From positions 496,001 through 560,000 of the forward strand of contig NZ_RPFW01000003.1 in NCBI RefSeq assembly GCF_007827045.1: a stretch of 64,000 nt of DNA, written 5' to 3'. The notes beneath the pieces are model-generated. The model was given only the letters and a program-made list of their open reading frames with translations. It searched no databases and was not told the origin of the DNA. The DNA is from Trebonia kvetii. Lineage in GTDB: Bacteria > Actinomycetota > Actinomycetes > Streptosporangiales > Streptosporangiaceae. Made by a program: the position numbers and the translations under genes. Shown piece by piece: positions 19,985 to 28,763 of this stretch; the first letter of the stretch is position 1; every line of letters begins with the position of its first letter.

Positions 19985-20101
19985 CTAGTTGGAGGTGAAC
20001 GCCGCCCCCGCCGGGGACGCCGGGGACGCCGCGGCCACACCCACGCTGGCACCCATGAACGCAACAGTTCCAACAGCAATCGCCAAGGCCTTGAGTCCCA
20101 C
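19985..20101 (-). CDS. Possible small secreted or membrane peptide
   Basis: A 38-residue frame starting with GTG at 20101-20099 and preceded by a strong Shine-Dalgarno, AAAGGAG, 6 nt upstream on the minus strand. The peptide begins MGLKALAIAVGTVAFMGASV and goes on with an Ala-rich segment ending in VAAAS, so it looks like a signal peptide plus a tail of about 14 residues (PASPAGAAFTSN). I recognise no family. The frame is supported by ribosome-binding site and composition only. The remainder of the 19815-20356 gap shows nothing else convincing. Confidence 0.45.
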   Translation of the reverse strand: MGLKALAIAVGTVAFMGASVGVAAASPASPAGAAFTSN

Positions 20102-20356
20102 CAGAAGCTCCTTTAGGTCCGGTCCCGTACCGCCCATCGACTTATGTGACTCTGCTCGATGCCCTTGGGTTGTCTCTTGTCCGGGTTTGATCCGCCGTGT
20201 CGGCCGCGCAACCCCACGGAGTGAGCGATGCCACGCCGCGAGCCGGAAGGCGGAGCGCGGCGAGCGAGTTGGCTAGGATGGATCCATCCCACCGTTACCT
20301 GCTGCTTCACAGTTTCCCGACGACGAGGGCAGCGACGAGCCGTGAGGGCATCACTG

Positions 20357-21844
20357 ATGACGGAGACACCGAAGTTTTCCCCGCCAGGCCTGACCTTCGA
20401 TGACGTGCTGCTCCTGCCGGCTCATTCGGAGCTGATGCCAAGCGAGGCGGACACCAGCACCAGGATCACCCGCAAGTACAGCCTGCGCATGCCGCTCGTC
20501 TCCAGCGCTATGGACACGGTGACCGAGGCGCGGATGGCGATCGCGATGGCACGGCACGGCGGCGTCGGCGTGTTGCACAGGAACCTGTCCGTCGAGGAGC
20601 AGGCGCAGCAGGTGGACTTGGTCAAGCGCTCGGAGGCCGGGATGGTCACCGACCCGGTGACCTGCGGCCCGGAGGCGACGCTGGCGGACGTGGAGCGGCT
20701 CTGCGCGCACTACCGGATCTCCGGCGTCCCGGTGACCACTGAGGACGGCACGCTCGTCGGCATCGTTACCAACAGGGACATAAGGTTCGAGACCGACCTG
20801 TCGCGACAGGTCAAGGACGTGATGACCAGGATGCCCCTGGTCACCGCCCCGGTCGGGGTCGCACCGGAAAAGGCGCTCGCGCTGCTCAAGGAGCACAAGA
20901 TCGAGAAGCTGCCGCTGATCGACGACGCCGGGCACCTGCGCGGGCTGATCACCGTCAAGGACTACACCAAGAGCGAGAAGTTCCCGCACGCCACCAAGGA
21001 CGAGAGCGGCCGCCTGGTGGTCGGCGCCGCGGTGGGCGTCGGCGAGGACGCCAAGGGCCGCGCCCACGCGCTGATCGAGGCCAATGTCGACTTCCTCATC
21101 GTGGACACCGCCCACGGCCACGCCCAGTCCGTGCTCGACATGATCAGGCAGCTCAAGGCCAACACCGACGTCGAGGTGATCGGCGGCAACGTCGCGACGA
21201 GAGACGGCGCGCAGGCGCTGATCGACGCGGGCGTGGACGGCGTCAAGGTGGGCGTCGGACCGGGGTCCATTTGCACTACCCGCGTGGTGGCCGGCGTCGG
21301 CGTGCCGCAGGTGACGGCGATCTACGAGGCGAGCAAGGCCGCCAAGCCGGCCGGCGTCCCGCTGATCGGCGACGGCGGCCTGCAGTACAGCGGCGACATC
21401 GCCAAGGCGATCGCCGCGGGCGCGGACAGTGTCATGCTCGGCAGTCTGCTCGCAGGCTGCGAGGAGAGCCCGGGCGAGATGGTTTTCATCAACGGCAAGC
21501 AGTACAAGATGTACCGGGGCATGGGCTCGCTCGGCGCGATGCGCAACCGGGAGCGGGGCAAGTCCTACTCCAAGGACCGCTACTTCCAGGACGACGTGCT
21601 CCGCGAGGACAAGCTGGTCCCCGAGGGCATCGAGGGCCAGGTGCCGTACCGCGGCCCGCTCGCCGCGGTCGCCGACCAGCTGGTCGGGGGGCTGCGCGCG
21701 GCGATGGGGTACTGCGGCACCAGGACCATCGCCGAGCTTCAGGAGGCGCGGTTCATCCAGATCACGGCGGCGGGCCTGAAGGAGAGCCACCCGCACGACG
21801 TGCAGATGGTGGTTGAGGCTCCGAACTACTCCGGCCGTAAGTAA
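20357..21844 (+). CDS. guaB: IMP dehydrogenase
   Basis: A 495-residue IMPDH that oxidises IMP to XMP with NAD, the committed guanine-nucleotide step. The TIM barrel begins GLTFDDVLLLPAHSE, two CBS domains are inserted at about 100-215, and the catalytic Cys is in GPGSICTTRVVAGVG. The mobile flap region follows GSLLAGCEESPGE. ATG 20357 follows GAGGG; in-frame codons further upstream read non-family sequence. A TAGGAT at about 20274 may be the -10. Confidence 0.95.
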   Translation: MTETPKFSPPGLTFDDVLLLPAHSELMPSEADTSTRITRKYSLRMPLVSSAMDTVTEARMAIAMARHGGVGVLHRNLSVEEQAQQVDLVKRSEAGMVTDPVTCGPEATLADVERLCAHYRISGVPVTTEDGTLVGIVTNRDIRFETDLSRQVKDVMTRMPLVTAPVGVAPEKALALLKEHKIEKLPLIDDAGHLRGLITVKDYTKSEKFPHATKDESGRLVVGAAVGVGEDAKGRAHALIEANVDFLIVDTAHGHAQSVLDMIRQLKANTDVEVIGGNVATRDGAQALIDAGVDGVKVGVGPGSICTTRVVAGVGVPQVTAIYEASKAAKPAGVPLIGDGGLQYSGDIAKAIAAGADSVMLGSLLAGCEESPGEMVFINGKQYKMYRGMGSLGAMRNRERGKSYSKDRYFQDDVLREDKLVPEGIEGQVPYRGPLAAVADQLVGGLRAAMGYCGTRTIAELQEARFIQITAAGLKESHPHDVQMVVEAPNYSGRK

Positions 21845-21877
21845 GCCGTAAGTACCTCCGACCAGGAACAGAGCACA

Positions 21878-23005
21878 GTGACTGATATTGAGATCGGCCG
21901 CGGCAAGACCGGGCGCCGGGCGTATTCACTCGACGAGATCGGCATCGTTCCCGCTCGGCGCACCCGGGACCCGGAAGAGGTCAGCATCGCCTGGCAGATT
22001 GACGCCTACCGGTTCCAGATGCCGCTGATCGCCTGCCCGATGGACTCCGTCGTGTCGCCCAAGACGGCGATCGCGATCGGCAAGCTCGGCGGTCTCGGCG
22101 TCCTCGACCTCGAGGGGCTGTGGACCAGGTTCGAAGACCCGGAGCCGGTGCTCGCCGAGGTGACCGAGCTTGGCGAGGAAGCGGCCACCAGGCGGCTGCA
22201 GGAGATCTACGCGGAGCCGATCAAGGAGGAGCTGATCGGCCGCCGCATCGAGGAGATCTCCAGGGCGGGCGTGATCACCGCGGCCGCGCTGTCGCCGCAG
22301 CGCACCGCGCGGTACTACAAGGCGGTGCTCGACGCGGGCGCGGACATCTTCGTCATCCGCGGCACCACGGTCTCCGCCGAGCACGTCTCCGGGCGTGCCG
22401 AGCCGCTCAACCTCAAGCAGTTCATCTACGAGCTCGACATCCCGGTGATCGTGGGCGGCTGCGCCACCTACACGGCGGCGCTGCACCTGATGCGCACCGG
22501 CGCGGCTGGCGTGCTCGTCGGCTTCGGCGGCGGCTCCGGCCACACCACCGCGGCCGTGCTCGGCGTCGCGGTCCCGATGGCCACCGCCATCGCCGACGTG
22601 GCGGCGGCGCGCAGGGACTACCTGGACGAATCCGGTGGCCGGTACGTGCACGTGATCGCCGACGGCTCGATGACCCGCAGCGGCGACATCGCCAAGGCGC
22701 TCGCGCTCGGGTCGGACGCGGTGATGGTCGGCTCGCCGTTCGCCCGCTCAGCGGAGGCGCCGGGTCGCGGCTTCCACTGGGGCAGCGAAGCCAACCACCC
22801 CGAGCTGCCGCGCGGTGCACGGGTCAAGGTGGGCGAGATCGGGACGCTCGAGCAGGTGCTCTTCGGCCCGTCGACGGTTCCCGACGGCTCGATGAACCTG
22901 ATGGGCGCGCTGAAGCGAACCATGGCGACCGCCGGGTACACGGAGCTGAAGGAGTTCCAGCGGGTCGAAGTCGTGGTCACCCCGCCCGCGCCGCGCCCGC
23001 GCTAG
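21878..23005 (+). CDS. guaB3: GuaB3-family IMP dehydrogenase-related protein
   Basis: A 375-residue relative of IMP dehydrogenase that lacks the CBS insertion. It begins IEIGRGKTGRRAYSLDEIGI and retains barrel motifs such as MPLIACPMDSVVSP and ADGSMTRSGDIAKALALGSD. The stretch that carries the catalytic Cys in GuaB reads VGFGGGSGHTTAAVLG here, so the classical Cys is absent. The actinobacterial GuaB3 family sits next to guaB; its reaction is not settled. The GTG start lies 33 nt after guaB, in one operon. Confidence 0.9.
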   Translation: MTDIEIGRGKTGRRAYSLDEIGIVPARRTRDPEEVSIAWQIDAYRFQMPLIACPMDSVVSPKTAIAIGKLGGLGVLDLEGLWTRFEDPEPVLAEVTELGEEAATRRLQEIYAEPIKEELIGRRIEEISRAGVITAAALSPQRTARYYKAVLDAGADIFVIRGTTVSAEHVSGRAEPLNLKQFIYELDIPVIVGGCATYTAALHLMRTGAAGVLVGFGGGSGHTTAAVLGVAVPMATAIADVAAARRDYLDESGGRYVHVIADGSMTRSGDIAKALALGSDAVMVGSPFARSAEAPGRGFHWGSEANHPELPRGARVKVGEIGTLEQVLFGPSTVPDGSMNLMGALKRTMATAGYTELKEFQRVEVVVTPPAPRPR

Positions 23006-23030
23006 CGGCCGGTATAGCGGAACAGGCCAC

Positions 23031-23036
23031 TAGACT
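23031..23036 (+). promoter_or_regulatory. -10 element for leaderless trpS
   Basis: TAGACT ends 8 nt before the trpS ATG, and no Shine-Dalgarno is present, so transcription probably starts at or just before the start codon. Confidence 0.45.
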
Positions 23037-23044
23037 TCATCGCC

Positions 23045-24052
23045 ATGGGCACCCGTCGCGTCTTCTCCGGCATCCAGCCAACCGCTGACTCGTTCCACCT
23101 GGGCAATTACCTGGGAGCGGTCAGGCAGTGGGTGGACCTGCAGGAAAGCAGGGAGACGATCTACTGCGTCGTCGACCTGCACGCGATCACGGTGCCCTAC
23201 GACCCGCAGGTGCTGCGCCGCAGGACGAGGATCGCGGCCGCGCAGCTGTTCGCGTCCGGCCTCGACCCGGAGCGCTGCATCCTGTTCGTGCAGAGCCAGG
23301 TGCCCGAGCACGCGGAGCTGAACTGGGTGCTCGGCTGCCTGACCGGCTTCGGCGAGGCGAACAGGATGACCCAGTTCAAGGACAAGTCGGCGAAGGGCGG
23401 CGCCGACTCGGCGAGCGTCGGCCTGTTCACCTACCCGATCCTGCAGGCGGCGGACATCCTGCTGTATCAGGCGGACGAGGTTCCCGTCGGCGAGGACCAG
23501 CGTCAGCACCTCGAGCTGAGCAGGAACCTGGCGCAGCGGTTCAACCACCGCTTCGGCGAGACGTTCACCGTGCCCGCGCCGTACATCCTGCCCGCGGTGT
23601 CCAAGATCACCGACCTGCAGGACCCGACGAGCAAGATGAGCAAGTCCTCCTCCTCACCGCAGGGCATCATCGACCTGCTCGATGAGCCGGCGGCGATCCG
23701 CAAGAAGATCAACCGCGCGGTGACCGACGCCGAGTCGGTGGTCCGTGCGGACGACGAGGCCAAGCCGGGCGTGACGAACCTGCTGCGCATCTACGCCGCG
23801 CTGTCAGGCGAGAAGATCGACGACATCGCCGCCCGCTACGGCGACGGCGGCTACGGCGGCTTCAAGAAGGACCTGGGCAACCTCGTCGCGGACACCTTCG
23901 GCCCCATCCGCGAGCGCACGGCCAAGCACCTGGCCGACACCGACGCGCTCGACGCGCTGCTCGAGGACGGCGCCCGCCGCGCGCGGGCGATCGCCACCGC
24001 GACGATGGCACAGGTTCGCGACCGCTGCGGCTTCCCCGCGGTGAATTCCTGA
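23045..24052 (+). CDS. trpS: Tryptophanyl-tRNA synthetase
   Basis: A 335-residue class I aminoacyl-tRNA synthetase that charges tRNA-Trp. The HIGH-like motif is DSFHLGNYLGAV near residue 17 and the KMSKS motif is TSKMSKSSSSPQG near residue 197. Length matches bacterial TrpRS. It appears leaderless. A stem-loop terminator follows 13 nt after the stop. Confidence 0.95.
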   Translation: MGTRRVFSGIQPTADSFHLGNYLGAVRQWVDLQESRETIYCVVDLHAITVPYDPQVLRRRTRIAAAQLFASGLDPERCILFVQSQVPEHAELNWVLGCLTGFGEANRMTQFKDKSAKGGADSASVGLFTYPILQAADILLYQADEVPVGEDQRQHLELSRNLAQRFNHRFGETFTVPAPYILPAVSKITDLQDPTSKMSKSSSSPQGIIDLLDEPAAIRKKINRAVTDAESVVRADDEAKPGVTNLLRIYAALSGEKIDDIAARYGDGGYGGFKKDLGNLVADTFGPIRERTAKHLADTDALDALLEDGARRARAIATATMAQVRDRCGFPAVNS

Positions 24053-24065
24053 AAGCAGCCCCCGA

Positions 24066-24095
24066 ACGGGTGCGGCTGACTCTGGCCGCACCCGT
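24066..24095 (+). terminator. Terminator after trpS
   Basis: Perfect 11-bp stem (acgggtgcggc / gccgcacccgt) with an 8-nt loop, 13 nt downstream of the stop. Confidence 0.7.
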
Positions 24096-24257
24096 CATCG
24101 CTTCTAGGGACTTTTCGGCGACTCGGGTGTAACAGGACTTCACTGGTCAAACAGTGACTCCAGGGGACGATTCAGAATTCCACGGCTGGAAACGCTAAAG
24201 AGGCACCCGTATGGCGCAATCCGCCTACGGGGACCCCCGAAGCCCTGGAGGCCTGTC

Positions 24258-25421
24258 ATGACGATCGAGTGGAATCCCTCGGCCGGCCCGACCCTTGGCG
24301 TCGAGTGGGAGGTGCAGCTCGTCGACGCGCAGACCCGGATGCTCAGGCAGGAGGCGGCCACGCTGCTCGCCGCCCTGCCCGGCCTGTCGGAGAGCGGCGA
24401 GCACCCGAAGATGCGTCATGAGCTAATGCAGTCCACGATTGAAGTGGTGACAGGCGTCTGCGGCACGGTCGCCGAGGCCAAGGCTGACCTGGCGATTTCG
24501 CTGAAGGACCTGCAGCGGGTCGCCGAGCCGCACGGCATCGTGCTTGCCAGCTCAGGCGTGCACGCGATGACTCACTGGCGGGACCAGAAGATGGCGCCGA
24601 GCCAGCGCTACGCCGAACTGGTCCAGGAGATCCAGTGGCCGGCCAGGCGGCTGCAGACCATGGCCGTGCACGTGCACGTGGGGCTGCGGGACTCCGGCCG
24701 GGCGATGCCGGTGATCAATGCGCTCGCCGTTTACCTGCCGCACCTGCTCGGCCTCTCCGCGTCGAGCCCGTTCTGGTGCGGCGAGGACACCGGCCTCGCC
24801 TCGACCCGCTGCGTGGTCTTCGGCGCGCTGCCGCACACCGGCCCGCCGCTCGGCCTGCCTGACTGGAAGTCCTTCGAGGACTACATGGACGGGCAGCTGC
24901 GCGCCGGGACCATCCGCACGATCAAGGAGGTGTGGTGGGACGTCAGGCCGCACCCGGACTTCGGCACGGTCGAGGTCAGGATCGCCGACGCGGTGCCGAC
25001 CGCACGTGAGGTCGGCATGCTCGCCGCGCTCGTCCAGTGCATGGTGCACCTGTTCGACACGCAGCTCGACAGGGGATACCGGCTGCCGTCGCGCGCGCAA
25101 TGGGTGGTCGCGGACAACAAATGGCGTGCCACCAGGTACGGACTGGACGCTACCATCGTCACTAACGACTCCGGGGCGACGGCGCCGCTGCGCGACGAGG
25201 TATTTGAGCTCGTCCGGGACCTGGAGCCGGTAGCATGGCGGCTCGGCTGTGCGGAAGAGCTCGCGGTCGCTTCCGAGGTTCTGGAGTACGGGGCCCCGTA
25301 CGAGCGGCAGCGTGCCGTGCACAGCGGCGAAGGGGACCTGACCAGCGTGGTTGACGCGCTCGTCACCGAGTTCGCGGAGGACAGATTCGTCCTGCGCGGG
25401 GATGGTGGGCATGGGGGATGA
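24258..25421 (+). CDS. Carboxylate-amine ligase, GCS2 / YbdK family
   Basis: A 387-residue ATP-grasp-like ligase of the glutamate-cysteine ligase 2 family. Marks include GVEWEVQLVDAQTRML at the N-terminus, the HVHVGLRDSG active-site segment near residue 140, and a C-terminal VEVRIADAVPTAREVGML. YbdK-type members have weak glutamate-cysteine ligase activity, but the true substrate in actinobacteria is often unknown, so a mycothiol or ergothioneine role is not claimed. The ATG follows GGAGG. It overlaps the M20 peptidase gene by about 20 nt, implying co-expression. Confidence 0.85.
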   Translation: MTIEWNPSAGPTLGVEWEVQLVDAQTRMLRQEAATLLAALPGLSESGEHPKMRHELMQSTIEVVTGVCGTVAEAKADLAISLKDLQRVAEPHGIVLASSGVHAMTHWRDQKMAPSQRYAELVQEIQWPARRLQTMAVHVHVGLRDSGRAMPVINALAVYLPHLLGLSASSPFWCGEDTGLASTRCVVFGALPHTGPPLGLPDWKSFEDYMDGQLRAGTIRTIKEVWWDVRPHPDFGTVEVRIADAVPTAREVGMLAALVQCMVHLFDTQLDRGYRLPSRAQWVVADNKWRATRYGLDATIVTNDSGATAPLRDEVFELVRDLEPVAWRLGCAEELAVASEVLEYGAPYERQRAVHSGEGDLTSVVDALVTEFAEDRFVLRGDGGHGG

Positions 25422-26592
25422 CCTCGCCGCGGCCCTGGACGCGTTCCTGGCCCGGCACGAGACAGAGCTCATCGAGCTCCGCCGGGATCTGCACGCGCAT
25501 CCGGAGCCGGCCAACGCCGAGCGGCGGACCACGGAAGTGGTCGCCGAGCGGCTGGCGAGGGCGGGGCTGCGCCCTGTGCTCTTTTCCGGCTCGACCGGCC
25601 TGCAGGCGGATATCGGGCACGGCGAGCCCAGGATCGCGCTGCGCGCCGACCTGGACGCGCTGCCGATGGACGATGAGAAGAGCGTGTCCTACCGTTCCAC
25701 GATCCCCGGGTTCTGCCATGCCTGCGGGCACGACGCGCACACCGCGATGCTGGTGGGCGCCGGGGAGTTCCTCGCCGAGCTCGCGGCGTCCCGGCCGCTC
25801 CGCGGTGGTGTCCGGCTGATTTTCCAGCCCGCGGAGGAGACCGCGAGTGGCGCCAAGCAGGTCATCGCGGCCGGCGCGCTCGACGGGGTGAGCCAGATCT
25901 TCGCGCTGCACTGCGATCCGCGGCTCGACGTGGGAAGGGTGGGCATCAGGGCGGGAGCGATCACCGCGGCCTGTGACAAGGTGCGGGTCACCCTGGCCGG
26001 GCCCGGCGGGCACACCGCGCGCCCGCACCTGACCGCCGACGTGGTCTACGCGCTCGGCAAGGTGGTGACCGAGGTGCCCGCCGCCCTCACCAGGCGCGTG
26101 GACCCGCGGGCGGGGCTGAGCCTGGTGTGGGGGCACGTGAACGCGGGCACTGCCGCCAACGCCATCCCGGACGGCGGCATCGTCGAGGGCACGCTGCGCT
26201 GCCTGGACGCCGAGGTGTGGCGCTCCGCGGTGGTCCTGATCGAGGACCTAGTGCAGTCGGTGGCCGCGCCGTACGGCGTGATCGCGAAGGTGGAGTACCT
26301 CAGCGCGGTACCGCCCACGGTGAACGAGGTGACTAGCGCCGCCCTGGTCGCCGCCGCCGCCTCGGCCGTACTCGGCCCGGGCGCGGTGACGGACACACTG
26401 CAGAGCCTCGGCGGCGAAGATTTTGCCTGGTACCTGGAGATGGTGCCGGGCGCCATGGCGAGGATCGGCACGCGCGCACCGGGCGCGCGGGTCGCGGGAG
26501 ACCTGCATCAGCCGGTCTTCGACATCGACGAGCGGGCGATCGGTGCGGGCGTGCGCGTCCTCGCGTCGATCGCGGTGGCCGCCGGAGCGTGA
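25402..26592 (+). CDS. M20-family amidohydrolase / peptidase
   Basis: A 396-residue metal-dependent amidohydrolase of the M20D (IAA-amino acid hydrolase / hippuricase-like) type. Metal-ligand motifs are HACGHDAHTAML near residue 108 and the Glu pair in PAEETASGAKQ near residue 145; the dimerisation-domain segment GGHTARPH follows. A second start at ATG 25411 is possible. The gene overlaps the upstream GCS2-type ligase and is followed 2 nt later by a PH-like membrane gene. The substrate cannot be predicted. Confidence 0.88.
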   Translation: MVGMGDDLAAALDAFLARHETELIELRRDLHAHPEPANAERRTTEVVAERLARAGLRPVLFSGSTGLQADIGHGEPRIALRADLDALPMDDEKSVSYRSTIPGFCHACGHDAHTAMLVGAGEFLAELAASRPLRGGVRLIFQPAEETASGAKQVIAAGALDGVSQIFALHCDPRLDVGRVGIRAGAITAACDKVRVTLAGPGGHTARPHLTADVVYALGKVVTEVPAALTRRVDPRAGLSLVWGHVNAGTAANAIPDGGIVEGTLRCLDAEVWRSAVVLIEDLVQSVAAPYGVIAKVEYLSAVPPTVNEVTSAALVAAAASAVLGPGAVTDTLQSLGGEDFAWYLEMVPGAMARIGTRAPGARVAGDLHQPVFDIDERAIGAGVRVLASIAVAAGA

Positions 26593-26593
26593 C

Positions 26594-27310
26594 ATGGCAG
26601 TGGACGGTGTGGTGAACGGCAAGGACGACCCAGGCGGCCGGCAGGTATTCCGCTCGCCCGCCGCCGTGGCCATCTGGTGGGTGTGGGTGCTCTTCGCGGT
26701 CGGCAACCTGATCGACCTGGCCGTTCAGGGCCGCGATCACCTGTCCGTTGTCGCCGCCTTCATCCTGCTGCTCATCACTGGCGTGGTGTACGTGACCGCG
26801 CTGCGGCCCCGGGTCGTCGTCACCTCCGACGGGCTCACGGTCAGCAACCCGGTCCGCGACTACCGGGTGGACTGGGCAGCTGTCGCGCACGTCGACTCAA
26901 CCGACCTGCTCCGCATCCGGTGCGAGTGGCGGGAGGGCGAAGGAACGGCGAAGCGCGTCATCTACGCCTGGGCGGTGCACTCCCCGCGCCGCAGGCAAGT
27001 GGCGGCCGAGCGGCGCGCCGCCCGCCAGGCGCGCGGCGGCGGTGGCGGGTACGGCATCGGCGGATTCGGCGGGGGCAGGCCTGCCAGGGGCGGCTACGGC
27101 GGCTACGGCACTCCGCCCGACGTTCCCGAGCCTGCCTCGCTCGGCGTAGACGCCGACCTTGTCGTCGCCACCCTCACCACGCGGGCCGAGCAGGCACGAG
27201 AGGACGAGCCCGCGGTCCGGGCAGCGGCGCCGGTGTCCAGCTGGTACTGGCCCGCCGTCGCCGCGGTCTTGATCCCCGCGCTCGCCCTGCTGATCGCCGC
27301 CCTGGCCTGA
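26594..27310 (+). CDS. PH-like domain membrane protein
   Basis: A 238-residue protein with two N-terminal transmembrane helices (about 23-42 and 52-70), then a bPH2-like domain (PRVVVTSDGLTVSNPVRDYRV, residues 75-130). A Gly/Arg/Tyr-rich low-complexity linker of about 40 residues and a C-terminal helix (WYWPAVAAVLIPALALLIAAL) follow. This arrangement matches actinobacterial PH-domain proteins of unknown function. The ATG lies 2 nt after the M20 peptidase stop. Confidence 0.78.
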   Translation: MAVDGVVNGKDDPGGRQVFRSPAAVAIWWVWVLFAVGNLIDLAVQGRDHLSVVAAFILLLITGVVYVTALRPRVVVTSDGLTVSNPVRDYRVDWAAVAHVDSTDLLRIRCEWREGEGTAKRVIYAWAVHSPRRRQVAAERRAARQARGGGGGYGIGGFGGGRPARGGYGGYGTPPDVPEPASLGVDADLVVATLTTRAEQAREDEPAVRAAAPVSSWYWPAVAAVLIPALALLIAALA

Positions 27311-27339
27311 CCGTCCCGGCCTGACCCGGACGCCCTCGG

Positions 27340-27795
27340 CTACCCGCCCGGCGGGGGGTTGGACGGCCTGCCGCGCAGCCAGTCGACGTAATCCGACGGC
27401 GCCCCCGCCTTGATCGCCGAGTCTGTCAGGATAGACAGCCTGCGGTCGGAGGGCAGCCCGCCCTCGTAGGCGTCGAGCACGTACAGCCAGGCGAGCGCGT
27501 CCCCGTCCAGGGTCTGCACCCGGACCTTGATCTTGCTGTAGAACCCGAGGTCGACCCCGTCCCAGCTGTCGAGTTCCTTCTCGTCGATCTCGGGCACGTC
27601 GTAGAGCGCGACGAACACCCGGTGCGCGTGGTCTTCGACCACTGTCGTCAGAGCCCCGTCCCAGCCGAGCTCCTCGCCACCGAAAGTCAGGCGCCAGCCT
27701 TCGAGCCACCCGGTGCCCCGCTGCGGGGAGTGCGGGCAGCGCAGGAGCATCTGCGCCGGATCCATGTTGCTGCCGTAGGCGGCGTACAGTGCCAC
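27340..27795 (-). CDS. Gamma-glutamylcyclotransferase-like protein
   Basis: A 151-residue GGCT-fold protein. The family's N-terminal substrate loop is present as YAAYGSNMDPAQM, and a conserved acidic segment (VPEIDEKELDSWDGVD) follows. Related enzymes release 5-oxoproline from gamma-glutamyl compounds, but several actinobacterial members have unknown substrates. The GTG at 27795 places the motif close to the N-terminus, as is usual; an upstream in-frame GTG at 27822 would add nine residues. Convergent with the PH-like gene. Confidence 0.8.
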   Translation of the reverse strand: MALYAAYGSNMDPAQMLLRCPHSPQRGTGWLEGWRLTFGGEELGWDGALTTVVEDHAHRVFVALYDVPEIDEKELDSWDGVDLGFYSKIKVRVQTLDGDALAWLYVLDAYEGGLPSDRRLSILTDSAIKAGAPSDYVDWLRGRPSNPPPGG

Positions 27796-28007
27796 GCTGC
27801 CTAAGCGTACGGGTTTTCGCACGCGCGCGCCGATCCGGCGCCGCTTTTGCGCTCGTAATCACTTGTTAATCGACACGTCATCACCCCTACGGGCTCCTTA
27901 CGCGACCGGCAAACCGCCGCCGTTCCCGTCGCCGGCAGGGCAACGTCAATGCCGTCAGAACCGAACGGGCGGGCCGGGCGGGCAACGTCCAGATCAAGGA
28001 GGCATCG

Positions 28008-28736
28008 ATGAGCAAGCGCGGAATGCGCCGGGCATCCATGCGGGTACGCCTGGCCGTCGCAGCGGCGGTACTTGCGGGCGGCGGCGCAGCAGGGGTGGTG
28101 GTGGCAAGCGCCAGCCACGGCGGGGCTGCGGCTGCGGAGTCGGCCGGGTTCACCACCGGAAGGACGATGAGCTACTCCAGCGCCATGTCCTCGGCGATGA
28201 ACGGCTGGGGCAAATCGCACGGCACGTCGCTCATGACGATCTCGCACATGAAGCCGATGGCCAACACCTGGACGCAGTCGTGGCACCGCCACGTTCTCGT
28301 CATCCAGCGCGGCACCGTGGTCGCGGTGGGCAGGGGCGCGTTCGCGGTCCAGTCCGCGAACGGCACGATCAAGGTCTGGCACGTGACCCACAGGACGCAG
28401 ACCCTGAACGTTGGCAGTACCTCGACCGGGATGTCCGCCATGACCGGCGGCACCATGCAGGTGCCCGCCGGGTGGAACATGAACATGACGGTCAACGGCA
28501 TCGCCAAGGGTGACCTCGTGTTCGTCTTCGGCGAGCGCGAGCACCACATGCTCAAGGCGCAGCTGGTGCTGTTCGCGGCGCCGACCGGCACCATGCCGAC
28601 GGCCACCCCGACCGCGACCACCCCGATGGCTACGCCGACCGGGACCGCCACCATGCCGACGGCCACCCCGACCGCGACCGCTCCCGCGGTGAAGCCCACG
28701 AGCACGGCTCCGACCTTCAGCGGCCACAACAGCTAA
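28008..28736 (+). CDS. Secreted protein with Thr/Pro/Ala-rich tail
   Basis: A 242-residue protein with an N-terminal signal peptide (VRLAVAAAVLAGGGAAGVVV) and a Met/Ser/His-rich segment (about 50-95). A beta-rich domain (LVIQRGTVVAVGRGAFAVQS through GDLVFVFGE, about 97-180) resembles DUF5666-type small domains. The last 50 residues are TPTAT-type repeats. The Shine-Dalgarno AAGGAGG precedes the ATG. The function is unknown. It is followed 27 nt later by a second secreted protein of similar composition, probably the same transcript. Confidence 0.65.
   Translation: MSKRGMRRASMRVRLAVAAAVLAGGGAAGVVVASASHGGAAAAESAGFTTGRTMSYSSAMSSAMNGWGKSHGTSLMTISHMKPMANTWTQSWHRHVLVIQRGTVVAVGRGAFAVQSANGTIKVWHVTHRTQTLNVGSTSTGMSAMTGGTMQVPAGWNMNMTVNGIAKGDLVFVFGEREHHMLKAQLVLFAAPTGTMPTATPTATTPMATPTGTATMPTATPTATAPAVKPTSTAPTFSGHNS
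28589..28679 (+). repeat. Direct repeat coding the TPTAT tail
   Basis: A 31-nt unit is repeated identically at 28589-28619 and 28649-28679 (60-nt offset, 20 codons), giving the repeated TMPTATPTAT peptide. Confidence 0.7.
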
Positions 28737-28763
28737 CAGCGAATGCGGATATGGAGGATATGA

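Noticed and set aside
20357..23005. Recent duplication of guaB
   Set aside because: The second gene is a GuaB3-type relative without CBS domains or the catalytic-Cys motif, a standard actinobacterial neighbour and not a recent copy.
28589..28679. Regular repeats resembling a CRISPR-like array
   Set aside because: The two identical units are in frame within a coding sequence and encode a TPTAT-rich tail; there are no spacers or cas genes.
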